NCBI GenBank assembly: GCA_964352225.1
Contig: CAYGRM010000132.1
Span: 1-15,692 of the forward strand
Direction of reading: 5' to 3'
Source: CAJQQY01 sp964352225
GTDB taxonomy: Bacteria; Bacteroidota; Bacteroidia; Chitinophagales; Saprospiraceae
DNA length: 15,692 nucleotides
Part shown: piece by piece, positions 1-11,500 of the stretch
Layout of the letters: each line of letters opens with the position of its first letter
Numbering within the stretch: the first letter of the stretch is position 1
The notes under the pieces: generated by a model
Database searches by the model: none
Seen by the model: the letters and a program-made list of their open reading frames with translations, nothing else
What the model was told of the DNA's origin: nothing
Translations under genes and position numbers: made by a program

Positions 1-1548
1 GGTGCAGGATTCACATTAATAACAATCGGAGGTATAGAAATAAAATTACCACATTGATCAAAAGTAAAATAGTGTAAAACTAAAGTACCACCACAAGCAT
101 CCCAAGTATTATCTACACCAGCTTGTATCGTTCCTGAAATATTACAAGTACCTAAAAGCCCATTCGAATAAGTAGCTACGGGAGGTACAAAATTATCAGC
201 ATCCGTACATGAAATAGGTGAAGCGACTACTGGAGTAGTAATCGTAGGAACTGGAGCAGGGTCGACCATAATAATAAATGGTCCAGCTGAAAGTACGTTT
301 CCACAATCATCCACTCCACTATAACTTACCGTAATTGTTCCCCCACATGCATCCCAATTATTAACAACAGTAGGAGAGATACTTCCAGAGTTTTCACAAT
401 TACCTGTCAAACCATTATCAAAAGTGGCATCTGGAGCAGCATATGCTTCAGCCATTACGCATGATAATGTAGTAGGTAAAGTAGGAACTGTAAGTATTGC
501 TGAAGGAGGAGGAGTTACTGTAATAGTAAATGGCCCTTCATTTATAGCATTGTTACAATTATCTGTTCCAGTATAAGTAATCGTAATTGTACCTCCCAAA
601 CAAGAGGTAGCAGTATTAACTACAGTTGCTTGAATTGATCCAGAGTTACTACATGGCCCTGTCGCAATACCATTTTCAAAAGTTAAATCATCAGCTGTAA
701 AAACAGAAGCCATTTCACAATCTAGTGTAGTAGGGAAAGTAGGGACTGAAGTAGTTACAGAAGGAGCTGGATCAACTAGAATAGTAAATGGCCCAGCAAA
801 AAGAAAATTGCCACAATTATCACTACCGTTATATAATACTTTAATATTTCCTCCACAAGCGGAAAAAGCAGGTATTTGATTTGCCATCACACTTCCTGAG
901 TTTTCGCAAGCTCCTGTTAATCCATTCGTAAAAGTAGCAGGGTCTGCCATATAAGCTTCTGCCTGTTGACAAGTTAAACTAGTTGGAAAAGTAGGAATCA
1001 TAAGTGTTGGAGTTGGATTCTCTACTATTGTGATGACCACTTCTTCTGCTTCTGAATCACAAGCACCGGGCAAGCATTCTACTACCCATACTGACTGCGG
1101 ACTTGTTGCAGCCGTAGTCATTGGATCAAAAGAAGCAGCGGGGCCACCTATAAGATTAGCCATTCCACCGGCTGGGTCTGCATCATAAAATTTGAATAGA
1201 TTTGTAGAATTGCCCATAGGTGTAATCTCTGTAGATGTTCCTGCACAATTTCCATTTCCTTCACATCCACTAATATCACTTACCGTAAAAGTAGCTGCGG
1301 GTTTTGCAAAAACCTCCACCACGTCACTTGCCGGATAAGTACATCCACGGGAATCGGTGAAGGTATAAGTCAAAGTATGAATACCTACTCCAGCTGTCGC
1401 AGGATCAAAACTATAAGTCATTCCATTTGCATCATCAGTTACACCAGAACCAGAGTAAACTCCACCTGGCGGAGTTCCACCAACGAGCCCTGTTTGCACA
1501 CCAGCGTCAATACATAGATCAGCTGGAGCTACGAAAGTAGTGGATGTA
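1..1548 (-). repeat. PKD-like unit, Ig-like unit and four ~84-aa HYR-like repeats of protein A (edge-truncated)
   Basis: One PKD-like unit (FVAPADLCIDAGVQTGLVGG, about 1545-1300) is followed by the Ig-like unit (ISGCEGNGNCAG, FKFYDADP, TTAATSPQSVWVVECLPG, about 1300-1010). Four HYR-like repeats follow (PTLMIPTFPTSLTC onward) and reach the window edge inside unit four. Units match B repeats in order: A unit three and B unit two share the YSGxDDCGN-LSAGPF core, and A unit four and B unit three share DNxWDACGGTxVLHYF. A therefore has one repeat more than B up to this point. Confidence 0.72.
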
Positions 1549-4500
1549 GAAGGGGTAACAGTAAATGTTGCAGAACAGGTTTCATTAGCAACTCCACAAT
1601 CACTCATCACAGTCCATGTGACGATTACAGAACCCCCGCATTCATCAGGAGCTGTCATGGTCAAGCCGTCATTGCTCAAAACTGCATTGCAGCCGCCTGT
1701 AAAAGAGGTACCATCTGGATTGTTAAGATTTATCCAGTTACTATATTCCAGATCAATCTGGTTTTGCGAAGCGAAAGCCGCAATTATCGTGTCTGCCTGA
1801 CAGTCCAGCACAACTGGTGGGGTATCGATGGTAATAGTTTGCGTGCATTGAGTTGGATTGCCGCAGATATCCGTCACGGTAAAAGTCCTGGTTACTACGG
1901 GGCAAGATCCCGTGGTGGCCACATCCTGGTACTGGATCATACTATGAGGAGTACAATTATCTGTAAAAGCACCTCCTTCGGCATTTAACTCATTTAAAGA
2001 AATAAGTTGTAACTCTGTGCTAAAAGGTTGAGCAATCGCTGGATCGTTGATAAGATCTTCGGCAGTACAACCTGTTGCGTTGAGATCCGGTGGGCAGGTG
2101 GTGATTACGGGATCAGTAGTATCTTCGATCACCCAGTTTTGAATGCAAGTCGTTGTACCGCATGGAGTAACTACTGTAAAGGTTCTAGTTACTTCAAATG
2201 GACAGCTGAATTGCATACTTACTATGACATCAATATAAGAGATGGATGTAACAGCACCCATGGGGCTGATCATTCCACCCTCCGCATTGAATTCAGTTTC
2301 CATAATTGGTGCAGGAACTAAAGACAAAGCTAATGATGAGGAATTAGTGATTTCGGAAGCACTACAACCTTCAACGGAAGCAGGATTCGCTGGTGGGCAA
2401 GTAACTATAACTGCCGGCTCAACTTCTACATCATCACTAGCTGTACCCGTACAAATTCCATCTGTAGCAGTATACATCAATGTATGAATACCCACACCTG
2501 CCGCTGCAGGATCAAAGTTATAAGTTCCATCTCCATTATCAGTTACTCCTGGACCACTATAAACTCCTCCTGTAGGTGTTCCTCCTCCTAAATTATTTTG
2601 CACTCCTGAATTCAAACAAAGATCAGCAGGTGCTGTAAAGTTTATTGTTGAAGCAACTACTTGAATATCATCAGTAGCCATTCCAGAACATCCATTCCCA
2701 TCGGTATATGAATAGGTTACGGTATGTGTACCAATTCCAGCTACTGCTGGATTAAAAGTAAAACTGTTGCCATCTCCGAGATTTGTAACTCCTGTCCCAC
2801 TAAATGTTCCACTAGTCGGTGAAGCAAATCCAGTATAAAGTGTTACTCCAGCCGCAACGCATATTGTGCTATTAGTAAGGATATTTAAGGTAACAGTTGG
2901 AAGCCCAAAAACTTCCACATCATCAGTAATGGGAAACCCACCAGAAGTATAGGTCAAAGTATGTACACCTACACCTGCCGCTGCAGGATCAAAACTATAA
3001 GTCATTCCATTACCATCATCGGTCACTCCTGTACCACTATAAACACCACCTGTTGGCAATCCACCCACTAGGTTTGTTTGCACTCCTGCATCAATACATA
3101 AATCATCTAGAGCAATAAAAGAAACGCAACCTGCTGTACCTAAGGCAAAAACTTCTACATCATCCATGGCTGAACTACTACTTTCTGTATAAGTTAAAGT
3201 GTGGACACCCACGCCTGCAGCAACTGGATCGAAACTATAAGTCATTCCATTACCATCATCGGTCACTCCAGATCCGCTGTAGACACCTCCAGTAGGAGAG
3301 CCACCACCAAGACCAGTTTGCACACCAGCATCTATACATAGATCTGCAAGTGCTGTGAATGTAACTGATGAAGCAATGTCCTCTCCACAAACTTTAAGAG
3401 CCGCTTCTCCTCCAGTACTACAATCAATAGCAGGTACAGTATTAACAAAGATCAAACAATTATCTGCTCCATTTCCCGAAATTACCGTTGAGGATAAATC
3501 ACCATTCAATGGCCCAGCAATTAAAGTTCCACCTGTACCACTTCCTGAAGCTCCTTCATAAACAGATAAACTATTTCCAAAACCAGCAGTATAAGTACCT
3601 TGCATTATCGTTGCTTGTGCTGCCATTCCAGCAGAGGGGCATACTTCAAAAATTACTAGGTTTGTTTCAGGAGCACTACTACAATGAAAATGAGAAGAAG
3701 AAAAAGATGGAGGGCAACCACAAGCTGCCTGCACTTCGACCATATCGGAAGCTGTACTCATGCAAGTACTAGATTCTGTGTAGGTTATAGTATGGACTCC
3801 TAACCCAGCTGCCGCTGGGTCAAAAGTATAAGTCGTTCCATTACCATCATCAGTCACACCTGAACCAGAGTAAATTCCACCTGCTGGCGATCCACTACCA
3901 AGACCAGTTTGCACACCAGCATCAATACATAGATCTGCAAGAGCTGTGAATNNNNNNNNNNNNNNNNNNNNNNNNNNNNNNNNNNNNNNNNNNNNNNNNN
4001 NNNNNNNNNNNNNNNNNNNNNNNNNNNNNNNNNNNNNNNNNNNNNNNNNNNACCAAGACCAGTTTGCACACCAGCATCAATACATAGATCTGCAAGAGCT
4101 GTGAATGTAACTGTTGGTACTGCAAAAACTTCTATATCATCAGAAGCTGACCCACCATTGGTATAAGTAATAGTATGCGTACCAACTCCAGCTGCAGCCG
4201 GATCAAAAGTATAAGTCGATCCATTCCCATTATCTGTAACACCTGCCCCACTATATGTGCCCCCCGTAGGTGAGCCACCACTTAAACCAGTCTGTACTCC
4301 AGCATTTAAACAAAGATCTGCAGGAGCAGTAAATGTTACTGTTGTTCCAGCCAGACTCTCACTACAAACTTCTAAAGCCGTATCAAAACCATCTTGGCAA
4401 GAAAGGCTAGCTGAGATACTATTAAAGACAAAAATTAGGCATAAGTCAGGAGCGGTCGCTGTAATCACAGTTCCAGAAAAATTATCACCTGGGCTTGATG

Positions 4501-4813
4501 CAGGACCAAATATAATTGAGCCACCAATTCCAGATCCAGAGGCGCCTTCATATACTGTTAAATTATTGGGTACCGTAGTTCCAGGAGGTGCAGGAAACAG
4601 ACTACCTACAGAACCCGCAATAATAGTTGATTGAGCAATACTACCTGAAGATGGGCAAAATTCAAATGCTGCATTATTTATTTCTCCTTGTCCATAACAA
4701 TAGGTATCATAAGTCTGTCCTGGAGGACATTGAGCCTGAGCCATAAGAGAGAAGTGAAATGTAGTTAACATCATTCCGAGAAAAAGGGCGAAAATTTTCG
4801 TAAAATTTTTCAT
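1..4813 (-). CDS. Giant modular surface protein A, paralog of B (partial; C-terminus beyond left edge)
   Basis: ATG 4813 opens a signal peptide (KNFTK, long hydrophobic stretch, LMAQAQ) followed by a CUB-like domain and PKD-like repeats. The frame runs 254 codons to the 100-N gap at 3952-4051. After the gap it continues in the same repeat register, with no stop seen, to position 3. At least 1,552 aa lie in the window once the 55-bp duplicated flanks are merged. After a second CUB-like domain come four PKD-like units (one divergent), three HYR-type domains, a PKD-like unit, an Ig-like unit and four ~84-aa HYR-like repeats. The last residues seen (VNVNPA) align with B near 7286, so about 1.96 kb, including a T9SS sorting domain, is expected to the left. 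It is a paralog of B with a different centre, and the inferred role is again adhesin or surface fibre. The early stop at 3854 in the upstream frame is produced by the arbitrary gap length. Confidence 0.9.
1550..2412 (-). repeat. Three HYR-type domains specific to protein A
   Basis: Three units of about 95 aa occur. Unit one opens VTCPPANPASVEGC and closes TRTFTVVTPCGTTTC...EDTTDPVI. Unit two opens TTCPPDLNATGC and closes TRTFTVTDICGNPTQCTQTI. Unit three opens VVLDCQADTII and has FTGGCNAVLS, PDECGGSVIVTWTV and CSATFTV. The CP-x-D / TRTFTVTDxCGN / TQTIxIxDT pattern is the HYR-type repeat widespread in large Bacteroidota surface proteins. Protein B has no counterpart; it carries the eight DUF11/DUF7933-type domains between the flanking PKD-like units. 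Confidence 0.78.
2415..4730 (-). repeat. CUB/PKD module of protein A
   Basis: CUB-like domain one (about 4730-4345) has LTVYEGASGSGIGG, DLCLIFVFNS and ALEVCSES. PKD-like unit one follows, and unit two is split by the gap. CUB-like domain two (about 3725-3375) has LSVYEGASGSGTGG, DNCLIFVN and ALKVCGED. Next come PKD-like units near 3365-3135, 3130-2905, 2905-2655 (divergent, see findings) and 2650-2415. The CUB-PKD-PKD-CUB order matches the start of protein B, but A has two CUB-like domains where B has three. Confidence 0.75.
3952..4051. other. 100-N assembly gap inside gene A, probably spurious
   Basis: Exactly 100 N, so a placeholder of unknown length. The 55 bases left of it (3897-3951) are identical to the 55 bases right of it (4052-4106). 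Merging the two copies keeps the reading frame and completes one normal PKD-like unit. Confidence 0.9.
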
Positions 4814-4975
4814 TTAGATTTGAGGTTTGGTTATTTAATAATTGGCTTAATTCAAATGGGATAATTTCCAATAAAGGGTCTAAATTCTATTGCAGAAAGT
4901 ATCTGTTACCAGAGGAATTCTAGTTCTGAATAGAATCAAAAAGTGATTACTATGAATAAAGTAAAAATGTTATAC
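4814..4975 (-). promoter_or_regulatory. Upstream region of gene A, homologous to that of gene B
   Basis: This is the counterpart of the region before gene B, with the same blocks at the same distances (GAATAGAAT at 4928-4936; degraded dyad at 4857-4870). The sequence before the ATG is CCTCAAATCTAA, with no Shine-Dalgarno. Since a strong terminator lies upstream, A needs its own promoter here. I cannot assign -33/-7 elements with confidence. Confidence 0.45.
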
Positions 4976-5252
4976 ACCTTTTGCCGGATACTGAAATGTC
5001 CAGTTTTTGGAAAGAATTTTTTTAATCTTTAAAAAAGAAAGATTAATGAAATGTCGGGGAATAATAAATTTAGTGAAATTTAATTGAATCAACAATTAAG
5101 TTAAGAAAATATTAGTATGTATATTTCAAAATATGATGCAGACTTTTTTTTACACATAATTAATTGATCAAATATGTGTTTTGTTTTTTTGTGATACCTG
5201 ATTAAAAGTGGAAATTTAAATTAGATCTTTGGGAAAAAAATAGATAAAAAAA
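4976..5252. other. Intergenic stretch between genes B and A, no gene seen
   Basis: This part is very AT-rich, with runs of T and A and no credible coding frame. It holds a 9-bp inverted repeat (TTAATCTTT at 5022-5030, AAAGATTAA at 5038-5046, 7-nt loop) and a short direct repeat TGAAATGTC at 4992-5000 and 5047-5055. Neither can be given a function. Confidence 0.7.
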
Positions 5253-5279
5253 GGCGATGCTTCGAAAAGAAGCATCGCC
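5253..5279 (-). terminator. Intrinsic terminator of gene B
   Basis: A perfect 11-bp inverted repeat (GGCGATGCTTC / GAAGCATCGCC) encloses a 5-nt loop. Read on the minus strand it starts about 40 nt after the B stop codon and is followed at once by TTTTTTTATC and more T. This is a textbook rho-independent terminator. It should separate B from A into distinct transcripts. Confidence 0.92.
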
Positions 5280-5320
5280 AATATTATTTTTAAAAATGAT
5301 TTAATTACTAAAACTCAATA

Positions 5321-5576
5321 TCATTTTTTGATTACAAACCGTTTAGTTACTTGGCTAAAATCATTTAATTTGATAGTCATCCAATAGATACCTTGGTGGT
5401 ATTCTTGAATATCAAAATTTATAATATTTTGATTTAATCGTGAATAAGATTTTTCTCCAACCTTAACACCTCTTGCATCAAATATTTCTATAAAACAAGA
5501 TTTTCCAATGCCTTCATTCAATTTAATATTGATGATATCCTCAGCTGGATTAGGATAGAGAATGACTTCTAGTTTG
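5321..5576 (-). other. T9SS type A C-terminal sorting domain (Por_Secre_tail type) of protein B
   Basis: The last ~85 residues read LEVILYPNPAEDIINIKL, then FIEIFDARGVKVGEKSY, then GIYWMTIKLND and end KRFVIKK. The YPNPA start, the D-x-x-G strand, the GxYxxxI strand and a final K-R-F-V/I-x-K are hallmarks of type A CTDs. These direct folded cargo through the outer-membrane T9SS pore, after which the CTD is normally removed and the protein attached to the surface. This domain is the main evidence for the phylum. Confidence 0.95.
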
Positions 5577-8500
5577 GAGTTTTTATTTTCTAATATTTCC
5601 TCAACTGAAGTAGTCCCTCCTCCTAATTTAATTTTCTCTTTCATATCAGGTTCGAAAACTATTCCTCCTCCAGGATTCTGATTACCATCTAAGAAACATG
5701 GTCCAGGAACATGACATTTGTTAAACCTTGAATTAAGGCCAAGGAAAATACCTGTTAATTCAGCATTAACACTTTGAGAGAATCCACAAGTATTGGTACA
5801 TTGGCAACCAATAAAATTATTGGCCAAATCTATTAAATCATTGACCGTTGCATTAGTTGGTAATTGAGTACTGATAGATTGAGGAATGTACATACATGTA
5901 GCATCTATTTGGAAATTACCAAAATCAATTCCACCATTATTAAGTGTTGCGTTGTAGCGAATATTTAAAGTGGTGGTGATAATTTGATTTACTAAATTAT
6001 TGGAAATTGGATCTCCACAATTAAATTGGAAATCATCTGGTAAAGAAATAGATGGCCCTTGTCCAGTTAATCCTGCTTGAATACAAGCAGCATTATTCAG
6101 GGTTAATCCACACTCTTGCATACCAATTACAATTGGATCTGTACCTGAACTAATTAATAGATCAACTAATTCAAGAGAAGAAAGTCCCGCAAAAGATTCA
6201 TCAGGTGAACTATAGAAATCTTGAGGTAAAGTACAATACAAAGGATTGCAATAACCGCTAAAAGTAACGGAACAAATTCCAGCACTATTTCCACAATCAT
6301 CTGTAATTTCAAATTCATAGATTCTTTCGAAAGTACCATCCAAACCACATTCAGGAACCCCAGAATCGGTAACTAAGGTAACATTGACATTTCCGCAGGT
6401 TTCAAAATAGCTCGATGCTATTTGATTTTGGTAGTCACCTAATTCATCAGGGCTTGGAGTATCTTTGATATCATCTAATTTTATATTCAAGTCAACACAA
6501 ACACCTTGAGGAGCAAAGGCATCAGGAATAACAGGGATTTTATATAAATCCGTTTGTAAGAAATTACCTGCATTATCAAGTCCAGAGTATTGTAACAAAA
6601 TATACCCACCATCACAATTATCCCAGTACTCTTCGAAACCAGTTAAATCTAGTTCTCCAGAATTTTCACAAAATCCATTTTCTCCATTACTAAAAGTAGC
6701 TATGCCAGGTGTGAAATTGTTTGCGTCCCAACAATAAAGAAAATCAGGATCATCTGGTAATTGAATTGTTGGTATTGAAGCCGGTAAAACAGGAATGACA
6801 ATTGGCGTAGCACTTAGAATATTTCCACAATCATCTTCACCTGAATAAACAACAGTTACTGTCCCTCCAGCACCAGCCGTTACGTCCATAATTAATTCAG
6901 CTTCTAGTAATCCAGAAATTTCGCAATCTCCAATTAAGCCATTATTATATGGAGCAAAGATTCCATCAAGTGCTTCAGCTTCACTACAAGTTAATTCACT
7001 AGGATACGTAGGAAGGTTTACCGTAGGAGCCGGAGCCGGATCAACAGGAATGACAGTCACTACTGCTGCTAAGTTTCTTCCACAATCATCTTCACCTGAG
7101 TAAATTACCTCTATCGTCCCTCCGCATGCGTCATAAAAGTAATTGACTAGAGCAGGAATATTTCCAGAAATGTTACAAGCTCCTGAAAGTCCATTATCGA
7201 AAGGTGCGCTTGGAGGAATGTAAGTTCCTGCATTTTCACAAGAGATCGAATTAGGAAGAATAGGGAAGGAGACAGTTGGTATAGGAGCAGCCTGAACGGT
7301 AATGGTGATAGATGGAATCGAAAGAAAGTTTCCACAATCATCTACTCCAAAATAGTGCAGTACAATGGTGCCTCCGCAAGCATCCCAATTATTATCTACT
7401 CCTGCAGGGAGGACTCCTGAAATATTACAATTGCCAGTTAAGCCATTTGTATAAGTTGCATCGGGAGCAACAAAATTTTCAGCATCTATACAAGAAAGTA
7501 CGCTTGGATATGTTGGCTCTGTAACTGTTGGGACTGGAGCCGGATCAACTGTAATAGTAAAAGGTCCAGCTGAAAGTGCATTTCCGCAATCATCAGTTCC
7601 ACTATAAGTTACAGAAATAACCCCACCACAAGTGGTCCAGTTATCAGAAATTGTTGCTGATATATTTCCAGAGTTTTCACAAATACCTGTAAGTCCATTA
7701 TCATATGTTGCATCTAAAGCAACGTAGGTGTCAGCCATTTCACAAGACAAACTAGTCGGTAAACTAGGAACTGTAAGTGTCGCAGCTGGAGCCGGATCAA
7801 CAGGAATCATAAATGGTCCAGCTGTAATTGTATTTCCACAATTATCAGTACCACTATAAGTTACTGAAACGGATCCACCACATGCAGTAAAATTAGAAGT
7901 GACTGTTCCTATAATTCCACTTCCAGAGTTTTCACAATCTCCTGTTAACCCATTTGTAAATGTTGCTGTCGGAGGAGAATAAGAGACTGCCATTTCACAA
8001 GATAAACTAGTTGGTAAAGTAGGAACTGAAATTGTCGGAGTTGGATTTGTCACTATCGTCACGACTACTACTTCAGCTTCCGAATCACAAATTCCAGGTA
8101 AACATTCTACCACCCAAATAGATTGAGGACTTGTTGCAGCCGTTGTCATTGGATCATAAGAAGAAGCTGGTCCTGCCAAAAGAGTTGCACCTCCAGCATT
8201 TGGATCAGCGTCGTAAAATTTGAAAATCCCTGAACCGTCTATGGGCGCGATAAGAGTTGATGTTCCCGCACATGTACCATTACCTTCACATCCTGAAATA
8301 TAATCTACAGTAAAAGTGGCAGCAGGTACTCCAAAAACTTCTATATCGTCACTTGCAGAACCTGTACAACCATCTGCACTTGTAAATGTATATGTAATTG
8401 TATGTGTTCCAACTCCTGCCACAGCAGGATCGAAACTATAAGTCATATTATTTCCATCGTCGTTGACTCCTGATCCACTATATATTCCTGTATCTCCTAA

Positions 8501-11500
8501 TCCTGCTATAGGCATTCCACCACTAAGTCCAGTTTGTATTCCAGCATTTTCACATAAATCAGCGGGTGCTGTAAAAGTAGCTGTTAGAGAATTAAAAACT
8601 TCTATATCGTCACTTGCAGACCCTGTACATCCGTTGGTATCTGTAAAATCATAGGTCAATGTATGAACTCCTGTGCCTGCTGCTGCAGGATCGAAACTAT
8701 AGGTCATTCCATTTCCATCATCTGTTACACCAGAGCCGCTGTATACACCACCAGTAGGTAATCCTCCACCAAGCCCTGCTTGAACTCCAGCATTTAAACA
8801 AATATCAGCAGGAGCAGTAAAGGTTACTATTGGCAAGGCAAAAACTTCGACATCATCAGAAGCACTATCGGAACAACCATTGGTATCTGTAAAGGAATAA
8901 GTTAATGTATGCGTTCCTACACCTGCAGTTGCAGGATCAAAACTATAGGTCATCCCATTACCATCATCCGTTACGCCTGATCCAGAATAAACACCACCAG
9001 TTAGCGTACCACCGCCTAATCCAGCCTGTACCCCAGCATCAATACATAAATCCGTAGGCGCAGTAAAGTTTACAATCGGTAAATCAAAAACTTCGACATC
9101 ATCAGAAGCACTATTGGTACAACCATNNNNNNNNNNNNNNNNNNNNNNNNNNNNNNNNNNNNNNNNNNNNNNNNNNNNNNNNNNNNNNNNNNNNNNNNNN
9201 NNNNNNNNNNNNNNNNNNNNNNNNNNCCAGCTTGTACTCCTGCATCAATACATAAATCTGCAGGTGCAGTAAAAGCTACTATCGGCAAATCAAAAACTTC
9301 GACATCATCAGTAGCTGTAGCAGTACATCCATTAGCATCCGTAAAGAAATAGGTTAAGGTATGTATACCTGCTCCAGCCGCAGCTGGATCAAAGCTATAA
9401 GTCATACCATTTCCATCATCGGTTACGCCGGTTCCAGAATAAACACCGCCTGTTGGCGATCCAGTTCCAAGTCCAGCTTGCACCCCTGCATCGATACATA
9501 AATCAGCGGGAGCAGTAAATGTTACGATTGGCAAAGCAAAAACTTCGACATCATCACTAGCGGAATTAGTACACCCATTTGCATCGGTAAAAGTATAAGT
9601 CAAAGTATGTGTTCCTACTCCCGCACCAGCCGGGTCAAAACTATAAGTCATACCATTTCCATCATCGGTTACTCCTGAACCGCTATAAACACCCCCGGTA
9701 GGCGTTTCACCGCCTAAGCCAGCTTGCACTCCTGCATCAATACAAAGATCCGATGGAGCAGTAAAAGTTACGGTAGGTAAATCAAATATTTCTATATCAT
9801 CTGAAGAATCAGTTGTACATCCATTTCCATCCGTTAAGGTATAAGTAATGGTATGTGTTCCAATACCAGCAGTTGAAGGATCAAAACTAAAGGTCGTTCC
9901 ATTTCCATTATCTGTTACTCCTGTTCCACTATAAACTCCACCTGTTGGAGTTCCACCTCCCAGACTAGTTTGCACCCCTGCATCAATACATAAATCAGCT
10001 GGTGCAGTAAATGAAGCTGCACTCGATCCTGAAATCGTCAAAGACTGAGAAGCTGCTGAAGATACGATTGGACCGTTTGCTCCATCTGCGGTAATTAAGC
10101 TCGTGGTATTCATGTAAGTAGCGGGAGTCGTTCCACAAGGAACAAGCACGGTTACGTCAAATGAACAACTTTGACCTGCACCTAATTCACCTCTACCAAA
10201 ATTGATAAGAGAAGTTCCAGTTACCTCTGATAGAGGACCGCAAGAACCGATCGGAGGTAAAGAAGTTGCGACCATTCCACTAATAAAGGCATCCAAATCA
10301 TCTGTAAAGCTAACTTGGTTGATCGAATTCACCGGATCGAAATTAGTAATGGTAAATGTTAAAGTTACCGTTTCACCGGGCGCTACTGAACTAGATGAAA
10401 AAGATTTACTCAATTCAAGTGATTGAAATTGGAGATCATCATTAGCGGCATCCCCTATTACTGGAAGTCCTCCTATGTCTCCAGTCACTCCACTCGTAGG
10501 GCAATTGACAACCGTACCATATGGAGTGCTTGCAGGAGTTTGAAGCGTTACACTAAAAGTACAAGATGCACCTGCAGCAAGTGTTCCTCCTGTAAAGCTT
10601 AACAGACCTGTTCCACTTACCGTACCGCTACAAACAGCCATCGGTAAGCCCGTTGCTGTTAAGCCAGTAAGCGCACCATCGAAATCATCAGTAAATGCAA
10701 TATTACTTACTGGATTTACTGGATCGAGATTGGTCAAAGTATATTCAACAGTCACCGCACCACCTGGCGCTACAGGATCATCGGTAAAGGATTTTTCTAT
10801 TTGGATAAGGTTGTTGTCTACCACTAGTGGAGCTATTGCTGGATCAAGTACTCTGGTTGCTCCATCTATTGTTGCGGTCAAGTTAGAGGTTACATTGGTA
10901 TAGGTACCTGAAGTCGCGCTTGCTGGTACTCTCACCGGAATATCTAAGGTGCAGCTTGTACCTGCATCCACGCTACCTCCAGTATAGATTAAAAAGGTGG
11001 TTCCAAATGCATTACCGTTACAAGCTGCCGCACCAGTTGGTAAGGCACCTTCTGTGGTTAGTCCTGATAGTACCCCGTTTAGATTATCTGTGAAAACAAT
11101 ATTAGTAGCATCAAAAGTACTAGTATTATCAAATGTAAATCTTAATGTGGTTAATTGCCCTGGTATTATCGGGTTATCTAGAAATTCTTTGGTGAAATCA
11201 AGACCTCCAATTTTAAGATCATCCGTGGCGCTATTTCCGGTAGCAGATTGACCTCCGACGGTGGCAGTTAGGGCACTCGTGACATTATTATAACTTCCGG
11301 TAACTGTTCCCGCGGGTACCTGTACCGGTACTGAAAAAGTACAAGTTTCTCCAGGAGAAAGAGTTCCTCCGGTAAATGTTAAATTTGTTGTCCCACTTAT
11401 TTGGGAACCGATTCCGCAGACATCATTCAATGGCAACCCTACGGCCGCTAATCCCGGGATGACTGCATTTAAATCATCGGAAAAGGAAATACTAGTCGCA

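Noticed and set aside
3854..4051. Frameshift or pseudogene at the gaps in A and B
   Set aside because: Both apparent frameshifts follow blocks of exactly 100 N, whose length is arbitrary. Real sequence on both sides is in proper repeat register.
5022..5046. Second terminator in the intergenic region
   Set aside because: The arms are almost all A/T, there is no GC-rich stem, and it lies after the strong terminator of B.
5321..8953. Separate gene starting at ATG 8953
   Set aside because: The frame is open upstream to 9126 with perfect repeat continuity, and the ATG is the Met of GNGMTYSF inside a PKD-like unit. It is the downstream half of gene B.
8335..10020. CRISPR-like regular repeats
   Set aside because: The period of about 240 bp, the in-frame coding of PKD-like domains and the lack of short identical repeats with unique spacers exclude CRISPR.
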